Part shown: piece by piece, positions 22,131 to 33,085 of the stretch
Layout: the number at the start of each line of letters is the position of its first letter
Position numbering within the stretch: the first letter of the stretch is position 1
NCBI RefSeq assembly: GCF_036373705.1
Contig: NC_089855.1
Coordinates: forward strand, 4,502,501-4,566,500
DNA: 64,000 nt
Reading direction: 5' to 3'
DNA from: Amia ocellicauda
Taxonomy: Eukaryota > Chordata > Actinopteri > Amiiformes > Amiidae
Notes under the pieces: model-generated
Databases searched by the model: none
The model's input: the letters and a program-made list of their open reading frames with translations, nothing else
Told to the model about the DNA's origin: nothing
Made by a program: the position numbers and the translations under genes

Positions 22131-23379
22131 TTATTTTAATGGTAGGTGTATTTTAACAGTGAGAGACAGAATAACAACAACAAAATCCAGAAACACGCAT
22201 TTCAAAAAAGTTATAAATTGATTTGCTTGTTAATGAGTGAAATAAGTATTTGAAATGCGTTTTTCTGGATCTTTTTGTTGTTATTTTGTCTCTCACTGTT
22301 AAAATACAATCATGAACTCCAAACTGTTAAACTTATCTGAACTTCGTCGCAGAGAGGCCTCTCTGGCTTCGGGCTCAGATAACAGCACACGGCACGAGGT
22401 CCGTGTGGTTGGAACAAAGGCAGTCCGGTTCGGCTTTGTCCAATAACTTCCACTCAGTCGATGCACCTGGAAGTTGGGGTTTCGCGAAAGAAGAGTCGTT
22501 TCCAAACAGAATTTCCACTGGTTTGAAGGCTCCAAGGTTGTGCACAAAATCTTCTTTGCAAGCAGGGTTTTTCCACCGTAGTTACTTGAAGACAAAGTCT
22601 TTGAGGAAAGCAGGGCCCTGTTCGTTTCCATTGGTCAAGTTTCTTAAGACTCAAATAGCTTTTTAAATGACTGACCACTTTCGTATTCAGTCGACTTAGT
22701 CAATTGTCCAGCTGTAAAACTCCACTGATCAGATGGGTACAGGCGGGCAGCGCAGTTTCTAAAGTTCTTCAACTGAATAAAGTTCTTTAAAGAATTCTTT
22801 GTACGGCTCAATCTCCTTCTCCCAGTTTAACTCGTCTGTTGCCGGCAAAAACTTAGTTGGTTCCTGGTTCCAGTTCTGGCAACAGAGCTACAGGTTGAGT
22901 TGTGGCAGCGAGTTACTGGTTCAGGTGAGAGAGAGAGAGTTGCTGTGCGTTACCCTTTATATGCCTGTCAGATCAATAGGTGATTGGTTCTTGAGTTTGT
23001 GAGATTGGATTTCGGTTTCAGCTCCCAGTGTCCTATTGGAGGGAGGCTTGATTTATGACTGATGTCAATCCATGCCATCTTTGGAAATGCCGGTTGGCCC
23101 GGGTTCATAGCTCTGTGCCTGGATTTCGGCTCTCGTCCATTTCAAAGAGTTTTTATTACCTACAGGCCCCCTTCCCCAGACATCTCACAGCAGGGATTCC
23201 AAGCTATTTGGCCCATTCTCGGTGCCATCCTCCCAAGACTGCAACTTTGATGTAGAACAGTTCACATGCTGATGAGCTTAGGAAATCTGATAACTTTGGG
23301 GAAGAGGTCTTCTTTAGATCAGAGTTCAGCTCAGAGCTAAAATGCTCTTATCAAAATACACCCCCCACTTAACACTACA
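22131..23379. mobile_element. 1.25-kb insertion in the Gmr1 pol gene
   Basis: The segment is flanked by CTGG at 22127-22130 and 23380-23383. Removing it with one CTGG rejoins the pol frame without any change. On the minus strand it starts TGTAGTGTTAAGTGGGG, like an LTR, but the other end (TTAAAATAA) is not the usual CA. It contains the foldback at 22148-22307. It may be a solo LTR altered at one end, or a composite. Superfamily unassigned. Confidence 0.65.
22148..22307. repeat. Tc1-derived foldback
   Basis: Two ~59-bp arms (22148-22206 and 22249-22307), starting GTATTTTAACAGTGAGAGAC and ending with its near-perfect inverse, flank a 42-bp loop. The arm sequence resembles the terminal region of a common fish Tc1-like family. 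Confidence 0.8.
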
Positions 23380-23383
23380 CTGG

Positions 23384-24326
23384 TCTCCCTGAGAAGACGT
23401 CCCTATTCTTCTCTACAAATCTTTTCACTTCCTCGGTCTGTACTGGAGAAAGTGTGGCGGCAATATTCACCTCAGGGGATCCTAGGGGTTCTGTTGGGAA
23501 AGTAAGTATGGACACTAATGTCTCCTTGTCCTTCCAAACTTTGACCAAATTAATATGATATTCTTGCTCCAGTGGCTGACAACTTGGCTGCCGGACCCTA
23601 CAGTTGACTTCCCCCACGTTTCTCGAGCTATGTCCAAAATTCCTGGGGGTGTCTTCCATACCATAGTTTAAATGGTGAAAACCCAATTGAGGATCATGGC
23701 ACCTCACATATAGCAAACATGAGGTAAGGTAAAAGAAAATCCTCCTATCTTTGTCAATGGCTTTTCTAAGCATTGACTTCAAGGTTTTATTAAACCTTTC
23801 TACCAGGCCATCAGTTTGTGGGTGGTACACGGAGGTCTTTAATTGTTTTATTTTAAGGAGTTTACAGAGATCAGCCATTACTCATGACATGAATGGGGTA
23901 TACTGGTCAGTCAAAATTTCCCTTGGAATTCCTACTCTACTAAACATGAGCATAAGCTTCTTTGCAATTCCCATTGTATGTAAGGGAACGATTAATTGTA
24001 CGATTCTGGATATTGGGTTGCATAATCCAGTATTACCAGAATGTACTGGTGCCCCCTAGCAGATTTTGATAATGGTCCTAACAAATCCATTGCAATGCAA
24101 TCAAATGGTGTTTCTATAATGGGCAATGGGACCAGTGGGCTCCTGATGGGAGGTTTGGGAGTTGTCTGTTGACACTCAGGACATTCATTACAATGTTTGA
24201 AAACCTCCTATCTCTGGATGAGCACCTAAAATATGGCCATGTGCTAAGTAAAGCATTGTTCTTCTGTATTTCGAGGGTACCATAAATGCTCAATTACTTC
24301 AACCCCTATTTTGTCTACCCGGTACA
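23384..24326 (-). pseudogene. Gmr1-like integrase fragment
   Basis: The minus strand shows the zinc-binding region (CNECPECQQ at about 24185), a decayed catalytic core, and the block DGLVERFNKTLKSMLRK (23811-23760) followed by the C-terminal YHINLVKVW motif. It then runs directly into the pre-RT linker (VKRFVEKNRDVFSG). About 60 residues between the core and the C-terminal motif are deleted. The integrase-to-RT linkage shows the non-standard pol order directly. Confidence 0.85.
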
Positions 24327-24330
24327 ATAC

Positions 24331-25245
24331 TGTGACGGTCTCACTAAGTTGGGCGCCCGGTGTGATAAAAGCACACCAGAAAAGACAGATAGTAAAGTGT
24401 AAGTAAGAAATCGTGGAACGTCATCAGGACACAGGTATAGTGAGAGTGAGAAAAGACAAAAGAAAGATCACATGACCTGTACCCTGTGCCGGCTAACCAG
24501 AGCCTAAGACCAATAGGGTTAATAACTACACAACAGATTTTAATTTTTTAATTGATCAGTAGTTTAAATAAAGAAAACAAAGGAAAATACAATAACAAAA
24601 TTAAAAGTTGAATTCAACAGTTACCTTGACTAAACAAACACAGTCCCGGTCAAAACTAAACAAAGGAGTTCAATGAGGTATTGGAGGAGAATCAAAATCA
24701 AAATGAGCATATTTACATCACAAAACAAATATTCAATGTCACTTTCCAAATAATGTATGATGTATTATTTCCCCCCACCGGTTGAGCCCAACCTAAGTTT
24801 AAGGCACAAATAGGGAATAAGAGAGAGAAAAAGAGAGAGAGATGTATGATAGTGTGTGTGGGTATATGTGTGTGTGAGAGAGACAGCACAAGTGCACCTG
24901 CAGAAAACTGACAAGAATAGCGAACTCCAGAGAGCAGTGTGATGAAGATAGCAGACCAAGCCTTTAATGTGCAGGCCCTATAACAAACACACACACACAA
25001 AGCAGAAACATCCACACACAGACAGCACATACCAGAGAATAAACAAACTACAGATATAGTATTAATGTAAAGTATAATAGGGAAATAAGCCTAATAAAAG
25101 AGAAGAAAATTTAAGAATTAAACTTCTAAATAGAGATATGAGAAATTGGGTTTTTAGTTTGGCAGTGTTAGGCCTAGAAAATACAAGATGCACAGAAAAG
25201 AAGAAAGAAGACATGACAAAGTCATGACAAAGAATAATTATGATG

Positions 25246-25305
<60 letters not shown>

Positions 25306-25700
25306 GCAGAGAGGCACAGGGAATGGTAGCAGCAGTTCAGGGAAGAAAATATAGAAACAGAGTCAAACCAGACGCCAAGTAGAGAGTGCCAGTCCATGAT
25401 CCAGTCCGCTCCCCATTAGCAGAGGTCCTCTTCAAAAGACTCGGAGCCGGGATACGCAGACAGCGTTATCACCTCGCCCTCTCACCTACACGTCCCTGGG
25501 CTGAGTGGTCCGTCTGGAAAAAGGGTCTCACCCGTCTCCACGTTCCCCTCACTTTTTGTTCCTCTTCTCTCCTTTGACACACCTTTTCCTCTTTTGCTAC
25601 CCCCGCCCTCTACGGGTCGTAGTAGGAACATTTTATAGACTTCACGAAATGCAAAAAGTAAACTGCCTTAAAGTGACAGGGGCGAATGCAGATCGTCACA
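24331..25700. mobile_element. Solo LTR (1,370 bp) with 4-bp target duplication
   Basis: It starts TGTGACGGTC and ends GATCGTCACA (TG...CA termini) and is flanked by ATAC at 24327-24330 and 25701-25704. Removing it restores the Gmr1 reading frame across the junction. It has no coding region, so it is best read as a solo LTR left by recombination of an unrelated LTR element. It contains an (AAT)n array at 25245-25304. Confidence 0.85.
25245..25304. repeat. (AAT)n microsatellite
   Basis: About 20 AAT units inside the solo LTR. Confidence 0.95.
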
Positions 25701-26244
25701 ATACGTTGTTTTTCATCATCATATATGGGTAATTGTTTGGCAAATATTCAGAATTTACAGGGACCCCATCAATGACCTTCACATTCTCGTCAGCACATTG
25801 TAATGTAAGGTCTTGTGCTTGTGCAGTTCCAAAATTTGTGAACACCTCTATATCAAGTAAGTCTATTCTGTCTAGCTCTCCATCACCTACTTCGGAAAGA
25901 AACCCTTCACCACTCGTGCTGGGTTCTTCATTCCTATTCTCAACTTCAGTTTCAGTGTCAGTGCTAGGTATAGCCCTTTCTTCTTCGCTTTCAGTGTTTG
26001 GGTAATTTCTTCCACCAATAACTTCACTTGTGGCTTGTGTGCACCACACCCCTTTCTAACTGTGGTTGTTGGATAGTGGCTGCTTCATACCTTTTAACCT
26101 CTGAGGGTAAGCCGCCATTTTCCGGATTCTTTCCCAATTCTGAAAACATAGGAAAATATAATCTTAAAATAACATCATAAGTCATGGTAGGTACCACACC
26201 AACCTCATATTCCAAAGACCGTAAAGTGGTTTGGTTGTTGACTG

Positions 26245-26670
26245 ATACGGAGAAATATTACTCCCTCAATAAATAGGCGGACAAGGAATACTCAGGACCA
26301 GATTTAACTGAAATAATACCAAAATAGTTTATTCAGCTACAACGAAGCACTCCGGAGATGGTCAGTTGGCAAGACACATCTAAAGTTTTTCTATAGAACA
26401 TGCTATCATATACGAGATGACTCCTTTTGGTTGTTGGACAACTAGATGATTTCAATGAGGTACCCCAAACTTGATCACACACTTCTCCTTTGTCTTCTGT
26501 TTTCACTATGGCCTTGGATGAAAATGTTTTTCTAAAAATTAGCTACACAGAACTACTGCAGCTGGCCACTGCAGAGCAATACACAAAGCTTAAATTCATA
26601 CATGGGTTACACAATCTTGCTGCAACATATATTTGGCATTCAGGCAGAGAACTGTCCTGCATCATTTACC
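26245..26670. other. Insertion between protease and linker of Gmr1 element
   Basis: Pol similarity breaks after the protease region (near 26670) and resumes near 26245 at a stretch leading to the VGVVPTM motif. The inserted DNA has no recognised feature, and its ends are approximate. Confidence 0.45.
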
Positions 26671-26723
26671 ATTGCAGTGGGATATTTTTGAGTATCTCCA
26701 TGGATACATGTTATACTCATGTC

Positions 26724-27645
26724 TCAGCCTTTATCCAATTTCTTAGTAGCTACTAACTTTTTAGCAACCAGGGTAATCATGCTGCCTGAATCTAAAATTG
26801 CAGTCCCTACTTTCCCCTCTACCTTCACCTTACACATATGTTTATGTTCCGGAGGTATTCCAAAAGAAATAGCCATAACAACTGGGCAAGCATTCAACAA
26901 TGGGTTGTTTCCCGGGGACTGTTCCACTGTTCCTGCAGTATAAAACCGCTCCACAATGGCGACAAGAGTGTCGGCAGATGCTGCCTCATTCTGACTAACC
27001 CAGCGCTGGACCTCTTTTGGCAGGCCCCGTTGGAAGTGATCCTGAACAACAGTCTCAATGATAGCCGCTGGGGTGCTGGTTTCAGGTTGTAACGATTTTC
27101 TGGCCAGGTGTATGAGGTCGAACATCTGGCTCCGGGGTGGTTAATCTGGTCGATAGGTCCACTGATGGAACTGATGAGCCCTCACTGCCCTGGTCATGCC
27201 CAGTCAAGTCAGAATCTCTGCTCTCAACATCACATAGTCCTGTGCATCTTTAAGTTCCAGGTTTTAATAGGGTTTATGGGCATCTCCTGCCAGGTAAGGG
27301 GCAAGGAGCCCTGCCCATTGGGCCTTTGGCCATTGTTCCCTCTCTGCTGTCCTCTCAAATGTGGTAAGATACACTTCCACATCGTCCTGCAGTGTCATCT
27401 TCTGCAGATAATGGTGTGCGCTTTTCTGAGGGTTTGTAATCATCATCAACTGCCAACCCTTGGATAGTCTCTTTTAGATCTTTGTTCACCTTCAATTGCT
27501 CCTCACAAAACAGCTTGTTGCTTTTCTGCTGAGCTCACACTCTCTCCTGATGCATTCGTAAGGCATCTTAAATGCGCTGTCAACTGTGTCTTGGTTGCCT
27601 TTTGTTGGTCACAACTTGAAGCAGGGCCCTCACGACGGCATCCAT
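26724..27645 (-). pseudogene. Gmr1-like Gag with SCAN-like domain and protease
   Basis: The ATG at 27645 starts MDAVVRALLQVV. After stops and a frameshift the frame resumes at 27449 ([21 protein letters not shown]) and again at 27125 (MFDLIHLARKSLQPE...LPKEVQRWV). This helical region corresponds to the Gag segment from which vertebrate SCAN domains are thought to derive. It is followed by the retropepsin motif AILDSGS at about 26780. Broken, non-functional. Confidence 0.8.
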
Positions 27646-27709
27646 TTGAATTATTATTATTTATAAAGCACTGGTATGGGTCTAACGATTGCCTGCATTC
27701 TCCACCATA

Positions 27710-28010
27710 TGTGACAAAGCGGTTCTTTAAGAATGTGCAGGAGACCAGTCTTCAAACAAAATACTTTTAATAATACCAAAACAAAAGAAACAAGGCTCTA
27801 GGGCCAAAACAAACCACAAATCTCCCAAACCTCATGAAAACAACTCCACAGCCCAACTCAGTTGCCTTTTCCCAACTCTGCTGCCTTCCCCCAGTTTCTT
27901 CCCTTTTACACCTGGTGGATGATTTGTAGATTACCACCAGGTGGACTCATTAAGGAGGAAAATGGCTGGGACATTTTGACATCTGTAGTCCACTTGTTTT
28001 TAAGCAGCCA
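27710..28010 (-). repeat. Probable LTR of the Gmr1-like element
   Basis: On the minus strand this segment ends with CTTTGTCACA at 27710. After two bases it is followed by TGGTGGAGAATGCAGG, a plausible primer-binding site, and then Gag. The outer boundary is estimated, because the flank is a SINE. Confidence 0.5.
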
Positions 28011-28028
28011 CTACTCAATTACTACTCA

Positions 28029-28165
28029 ATTTCTTAGGAGACACCCTTATCCAGGGTGACTTACAATTGTTACAAGAAATCACATTTATACAGCTGGGCA
28101 CAATTAAGCCTGTGCTCCAGAGTCCAGAGTCCAGAGCCCTAACCACTACACCACACTACTGCCCA
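28029..28165 (-). repeat. tRNA-derived SINE, antisense
   Basis: Antisense copy: tail complement CTTAGGAGACACCCTTATCC at one end, tRNA-like head complement (GCCCTAACCACTACACCACA) at the other. The middle is shortened. Confidence 0.8.
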
Positions 28166-28529
28166 CAAAGCCACCTTTCCACAGGACACATTCCCATTAA
28201 CACCTCTGCCCTCACATATCTCCCATTGAGCACCCTACCCCTTAGACTATCACAATATATAGCATACAGCATATACTGTTAACTACATAATGTGCATTGT
28301 ATCTACCTATCACAATATCAGTGCAACTAGTTTTAATACATTGACCTATACAACTTTAAAATATCATACGTATGAATACTAATCATAGTAAATATATTTA
28401 ATACTGTCAAAAATGTTCCCAGCTTTTTTATTTGAAAGTGTTTGAGCACTCTTCTGAGAACATATTGAGAAAAGGCGTATCCTCAGATTACCTCAGGAGA
28501 CATGAATAAGTGAAAGTGTCAAGGACTAG
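28166..28529. other. Intergenic, no gene seen
   Basis: AT-rich spacer with no credible frame. Confidence 0.4.
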
Positions 28530-28620
28530 CTAGAATTCTGTTCCAGGTGGAGCCAGTGGTGTGAATTGGTGGCACCTAGACAAAAGGAACTTTAAGCTTC
28601 TGTTGAGACCAAGAAGTAAA
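28530..28620 (+). repeat. 5' fragment of the CR1-like LINE
   Basis: This matches the leader of the LINE at 53385-53470: CCAGGTGGAGCC...GTGTGAATTGGTGGCA...TAGACAAAAG...CTTCTGTTGAG. Only the 5' end is present, the reverse of the usual LINE truncation, so later deletion or rearrangement is implied. Confidence 0.65.
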
Positions 28621-29094
28621 CAGAAGGATTTACAAGTTGCCATAGACAGACACAGGACAGTACAGGTGAGAGGCAGCCATCTTGTTGTGTTCCTACCCAG
28701 ACTGCCAGCAGAATCGGCCCGACACTGGCATGTTATTGGCACTGTTGGTTCGTCATTGCAGTCGCCGACCGGCAATCAGGCCATCATTGGTCTGACAGCG
28801 GTGCTGTCGCTTCATGAAAACACAAATCAGTATCGGCGATATCACTCCGGCCTGATTCTGGCAATACTGTTCTATATATTTAATTAAAAAAAATATATGT
28901 TATACATATACATTACGTTACTTTTAAATTTTATTTTAGGATGTTTTTATGAATAAAAAAAATTAAGTGAGTTGTCAGTTTAGTGAAATTGTTATTTAGT
29001 TACTTCAGAGTTCTTCCAGTCCAAATTTTCACATCCGATAATGTTAAGCATGTATAAATTTTGTCATGTATCTCAAACGTAACAAGTAAATTAA

Positions 29095-30121
29095 AGGGGT
29101 CATGAACTGTCTTTTCTTATGTTGTACTGTTCTCTGAGGTCCACTCAGTTATCAAGATTTTTACATCAAAAAACATCATAATTTAGAAGTAATAGGCTAT
29201 TTTCTGTCCTGTTATGACCCCCCTCATCGGAACACACTGTTTGAATAGGCGTGGCGGATTGTAGACTCGGAAGTAAACGCCCACTGGTATGACTGGCTAA
29301 CAGTTTTGCATATTTAAACATTTTCAACTCCCCCGTCAGTATACATGTGAATTGTTTTGAAAACTGCATGTATGTTTGACAGCCTACATCCTTCAGAGAT
29401 GGACGCTGCTGTGATTTAGGTTAAAAACGCATAAATACTCAGTACATATCAAACGATCTGTAATAAAAGACAAAGCAATAGTGACCATGTAATAAAAACA
29501 GTTACTCACACTTGTGTGGTGCGACATTACTGTCGGATCCAATATAGTCGGCACAGCATCGTCTTTTAGTTTCAATCTTTCTGAAAATCCTGTGTTGAAT
29601 TGTGTCTTTTTTGTACACGAATCCGCAGTAAAATGAAGTGAACGAAGGACCAAGTTCTTACTGACAATCTGGAACTTCATTCAAAATAAAGTTCATCCAC
29701 TCTTTTCTAATGTTGGGATCAGAAGGAAGGCAATGCAAAGACTGTGTTTTTCCACAACTTGGCAATGCACAGCATCTTGTTGTCTTCGGTGCCATCTTTA
29801 TCGTTTGGTTTTTGCATAGACCTGCATTTGCCTCTCTCGTTATTTACCTACTATATGTGTGAATCGGTGGGCGGGGCTAAACAGGCAGTAATGTAGAAGC
29901 AGGCGTTGATTTTCTGCGGAGGCGGGGTTTAGCCACACTATTACGTAATAAAGTGGCACATTCCAAATCCTGTCGTTTTTGCAGATTGGCTCCAATATAA
30001 GCTGTTTTTAGACTAACGAGAAAGTTTTGAGTTCTGAAACTTACAGGATGTTTTTATAGTACAATGACCTCTTATATGTCAAAAGATCAAGGTAATTTTG
30101 ATTTCTCAGTTCATGACTCCT
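29095..30121. mobile_element. Kolobok-like DNA transposon (TTAA target, THAP remnant)
   Basis: The terminal inverted repeats AGGGGTCATGAACTG and CAGTTCATGACTCCT (one mismatch) are flanked by TTAA at 29091-29094 and 30122-30125. The minus strand contains a decayed THAP zinc-finger domain. TTAA targets together with a THAP domain point to the Kolobok superfamily; piggyBac shares the target but lacks THAP. At 1,027 bp it cannot encode a full transposase, so it is non-autonomous. Confidence 0.82.
29540..29795 (-). pseudogene. THAP domain remnant of the Kolobok transposase
   Basis: The ATG at 29795 gives MAPKTTRCCALPSCGKT with the first zinc-ligand Cys pair, followed by CLPSDPNIRKEWMNFIL containing the invariant Trp. 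A frameshift near 29665 leads to SLHFTADSC, and the domain closes with LKLKDDAVPTIL, the family's AVPTIF-type box. The third zinc ligand Cys before SLHF is replaced by Arg. DNA binding is therefore unlikely. Confidence 0.78.
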
Positions 30122-30231
30122 TTAAACAAAAATAAATCAACTGATTGTTACTTGCTCTATATCCACTACTACACCGGCTTTTATTTTATAAGTACACACA
30201 TCGATTACTTACATGTATAAAACTGCTGACG

Positions 30232-32811
30232 CTTGTAGCACCAGGGTGCATTATCCTGCTGAAACAGACCAATGCCATCAGGGAATACCGTTTCCATGAA
30301 AGGGTTACATGGTCTGCAACAATGCTTACGTAGTTGGTACGTGTCAAAGTAACATCCACATGAATGGCAGGACCCAAGGTTTCCCAGCAGAACATTGCCC
30401 AAAGCATCACACTGCCTCCGCTTGCTTGCCTTCTTCCCATAGTGCATCCTGGTGCCACGTGTTCTCCAGGTAAGCGACTAGGGTTGGGTATTGTTTGAAT
30501 TTTATTGATTCCAATTCCGATTCCGATTCTGCTTATCGATTCCGATTCTTATCGATTCCCAGTTTCGAGTCCAATGTGGTAACAAATATCAAGTCAAATG
30601 TTTTGATATCAAACACATTTATTCTATGTCTTATTTTACAAAACATTTAGTTGCAGCTAAATACCATGATCAAAAATCAACAGGCTACATAAACGTTTTT
30701 AAGAGCTGTATGTGTGCAAAACTGTTAAATTAACACTAGAAGCGCCGACATTTCGAACTACCTACAAGCGCCGGTCATTGTAACCGATAGCTGTTTAACA
30801 GCTGTGATATGATAATCAAAGGCAAACCATCGTATAAAACTCATGTTTTATTCATGAACATCAAATCCAAAATTTGTATAGCACAAATTGATTTAAATTG
30901 ATATATGATCATAAAACATTAATATTGCTATGAATAACAAAGCAATTTTTTTTTCTAAACGCACACTCTGCAGTCAAAACATGAATAACTATATAGCCTA
31001 CAATAAGCAAAAAGCTCAAAAACGGCATACAATAAGATCATGAAAACAGTGCAAACGTAAATATTGGAATAATGCTCAGAAGCAATATTTTCTAGTTCAA
31101 AAATAAATATTGCATTTATCAAAACATAATTGTACACTAAAGTAAACATTTTCAACACTGTAAACTTTATTTTCAACATATACTGCTTTTATTCACTGTA
31201 GCTTTGTAATTCCATAAACTATTTACTATATATTTAGCCTGTATACCTGACAGCTCGTACAGTCCACACAGGACACGTTTCTGCACTTTCCCTGCAGGAG
31301 CTCGTCCCTCACACTGCATTTTGACAGCCCTCTCCAGGTGAACACTTTTACTCCACAAATATACAGCATTGCAATGAATGCTCCTCCGCTGATAATGTCC
31401 CTGAATCATTACTTTGCGTGCGATGTGCTGTGCTATTGCTCTCTGTACTGCAGTGGCAATCGCGTATTGATCAGTGGAGTAAAAGCACTCGGTGCCATTT
31501 GGACCTGCATTTCACTCGCAGTGTTTTCACAGCACTGGCACAAACCCACAAATCATCACTGTCATTCCCAGTATCACTGATCCCCTGAATCAGTCATGTT
31601 CATATACACGGCATGTCTATTTGCTGGTAATCACTGTATCCACTCAATCTGAGTACAGCTGTAAGAAAACACCTGTAATGATGTACAATGCGTGTGTTTT
31701 TCAAGCACATGAAAGACTGCAGACGGATAGAGATCACCACTTGAGTGCCAGACTGACTCTATTGTAAAGAGCAGATAGGATTATGAGTTATAGGCCTATT
31801 TGAGTCCTTATGTATTTAAATGACTGGTCAAAATAAACAAATGTTGGCTGTTCTAGGTAAATGTTTTTATAACTTATTTATTTTTGCATGTATGCAGCTA
31901 AAACGCTGTAGGCATGTATAAAACATAGTTAGGAAAAGTCACGAACGGACATGCGCAGTGTATTACATATATTACACTTCGCTTTTTCAGCTTTTGTCTT
32001 CACAAAGTGTAGCCATCGCCACTGAGGTTTACATGATGATGACGTAGATTAGAGAGGAAGCTCGGGTCCTCACAAATGAACTGTAAAAAATATCCAGTTT
32101 ATCTGAAAATGCGCACACAGGAATCGATAAGCGGAAACAAATTTTTAATTTTATAGCAAGTATCCGATTCCTCACCTTAAGTATCCGATTCCAGAATTGG
32201 AATCGATTTAAGATTCCCAACCCTATAAGTGACGCACACACACCCGGCCATCCACGTGATGTAAACGAAAACATGATTCATCAGACCAGGCCACCTTCTT
32301 CCATTGCTCCGTGGTCCAGTTCTGATGCTCATGTGCCCATTGTAGGCACTTTCAGCAGTGGACAGGGGTCAGCATGGGCACCATGACTGGTCTGGTCAAC
32401 AATCTGAGCTACAGTAGCTCGTCTGTTGGATCGGACCACACGGGCCAGTCTTCGCTCCCCACGTGCATCAATGAGCCTTGGCCGCCCATGACCCTGTTGC
32501 TGGTTCACCGCTTTTCCTTCCTTGGACCACTTTTGATAGGTACTGACCACTGCAGACCGGGAACACCCCACAAGAGCTGCAGTTTTGGAGATGCTCTGAC
32601 CCAGTCATCTAGCCATCACAATTTGGCCCTTGTCAAAGTCACTCAGATCCTTACACTGCCCATTTTTCCTGCTTCTAACACATCAACTTTGAGGACAAAA
32701 TGTTCACTTGCTGCCTAATATATCCCACCCACTGACAGGTGCCATGATAACGGGATTATCAGTGTTATTCACTTCACCTGTCAGTGGTCATAATGATATG
32801 GCTGATCAGTG
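30232..32811 (-). mobile_element. Tc1-like transposon interrupted by a hAT element
   Basis: The right terminus is at 32811 (TGGCTGATCAGTG before TA). Transposase pieces on the minus strand run from the N-terminus (32571-32329, GHGRPRLIDARGERRL) to the region before the second Asp (32290-32234, then 30470-30232, ending FQQDNAPW). The hAT element at 30479-32225 splits it. The left part with the catalytic Glu and the left terminus are lost. Confidence 0.85.
30479..32225. mobile_element. hAT transposon, non-autonomous (1,747 bp)
   Basis: The termini TAGGGTTGGGTATTG and AAGATTCCCAACCCTA are inverted repeats. The flanks TAAGCGAC (30471-30478) and TAAGTGAC (32226-32233) are an 8-bp target duplication with one C-to-T change at a CpG. 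The ends also contain repeated CGATTCCGATTC-like boxes near 30505-30560 and 32120-32205. No transposase frame is visible. Confidence 0.87.
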
Positions 32812-33085
32812 TATATTACATACATATTTCATACCTTCTTTGCTGCTTGAAGTTAGATAGCATCTGTCAATCCACCTGTGCTTTCATTTGAGCTATATAA
32901 AAGAAAAAGAAAATAAGTACTGGTAATTAATATATTGCACTTTACAAGCTAAATCCTTTACCATTGTCTAGATTACTTTTGACTTGTCCTTATAAGATAA
33001 ACTAAATACATGTTTATGCTTAATTAATCACAGGTTCAATTGGACCAACATTATTAATTCAAAAGTTTAATATTTACAGAACATA

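Larger units (their letters stand above)
21935..28010 (-). mobile_element. Gmr1-like Ty3/gypsy element, broken and nested
   Basis: Minus-strand order from high to low coordinates is: LTR (about 28010-27710), Gag start (ATG at 27645), SCAN-like Gag (27449-26940), protease (AILDSGS at about 26780), linker (26215-25705), integrase (24326-23500), then the start of RT (22127-21945). Integrase before RT is the unusual order of the Gmr1 group of vertebrate gypsy elements. Three insertions interrupt it: about 26245-26670, 24331-25700 and 22131-23379. RT is truncated after the SSPIVLVPK motif. Frameshifts in Gag and integrase make it inactive. Confidence 0.85.

Noticed and set aside
22299-22678. Overlapping frames of ~110 and 74 codons on the minus strand
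   Set aside because: They lie inside the LTR-like insertion, lack domains, and conflict with each other.
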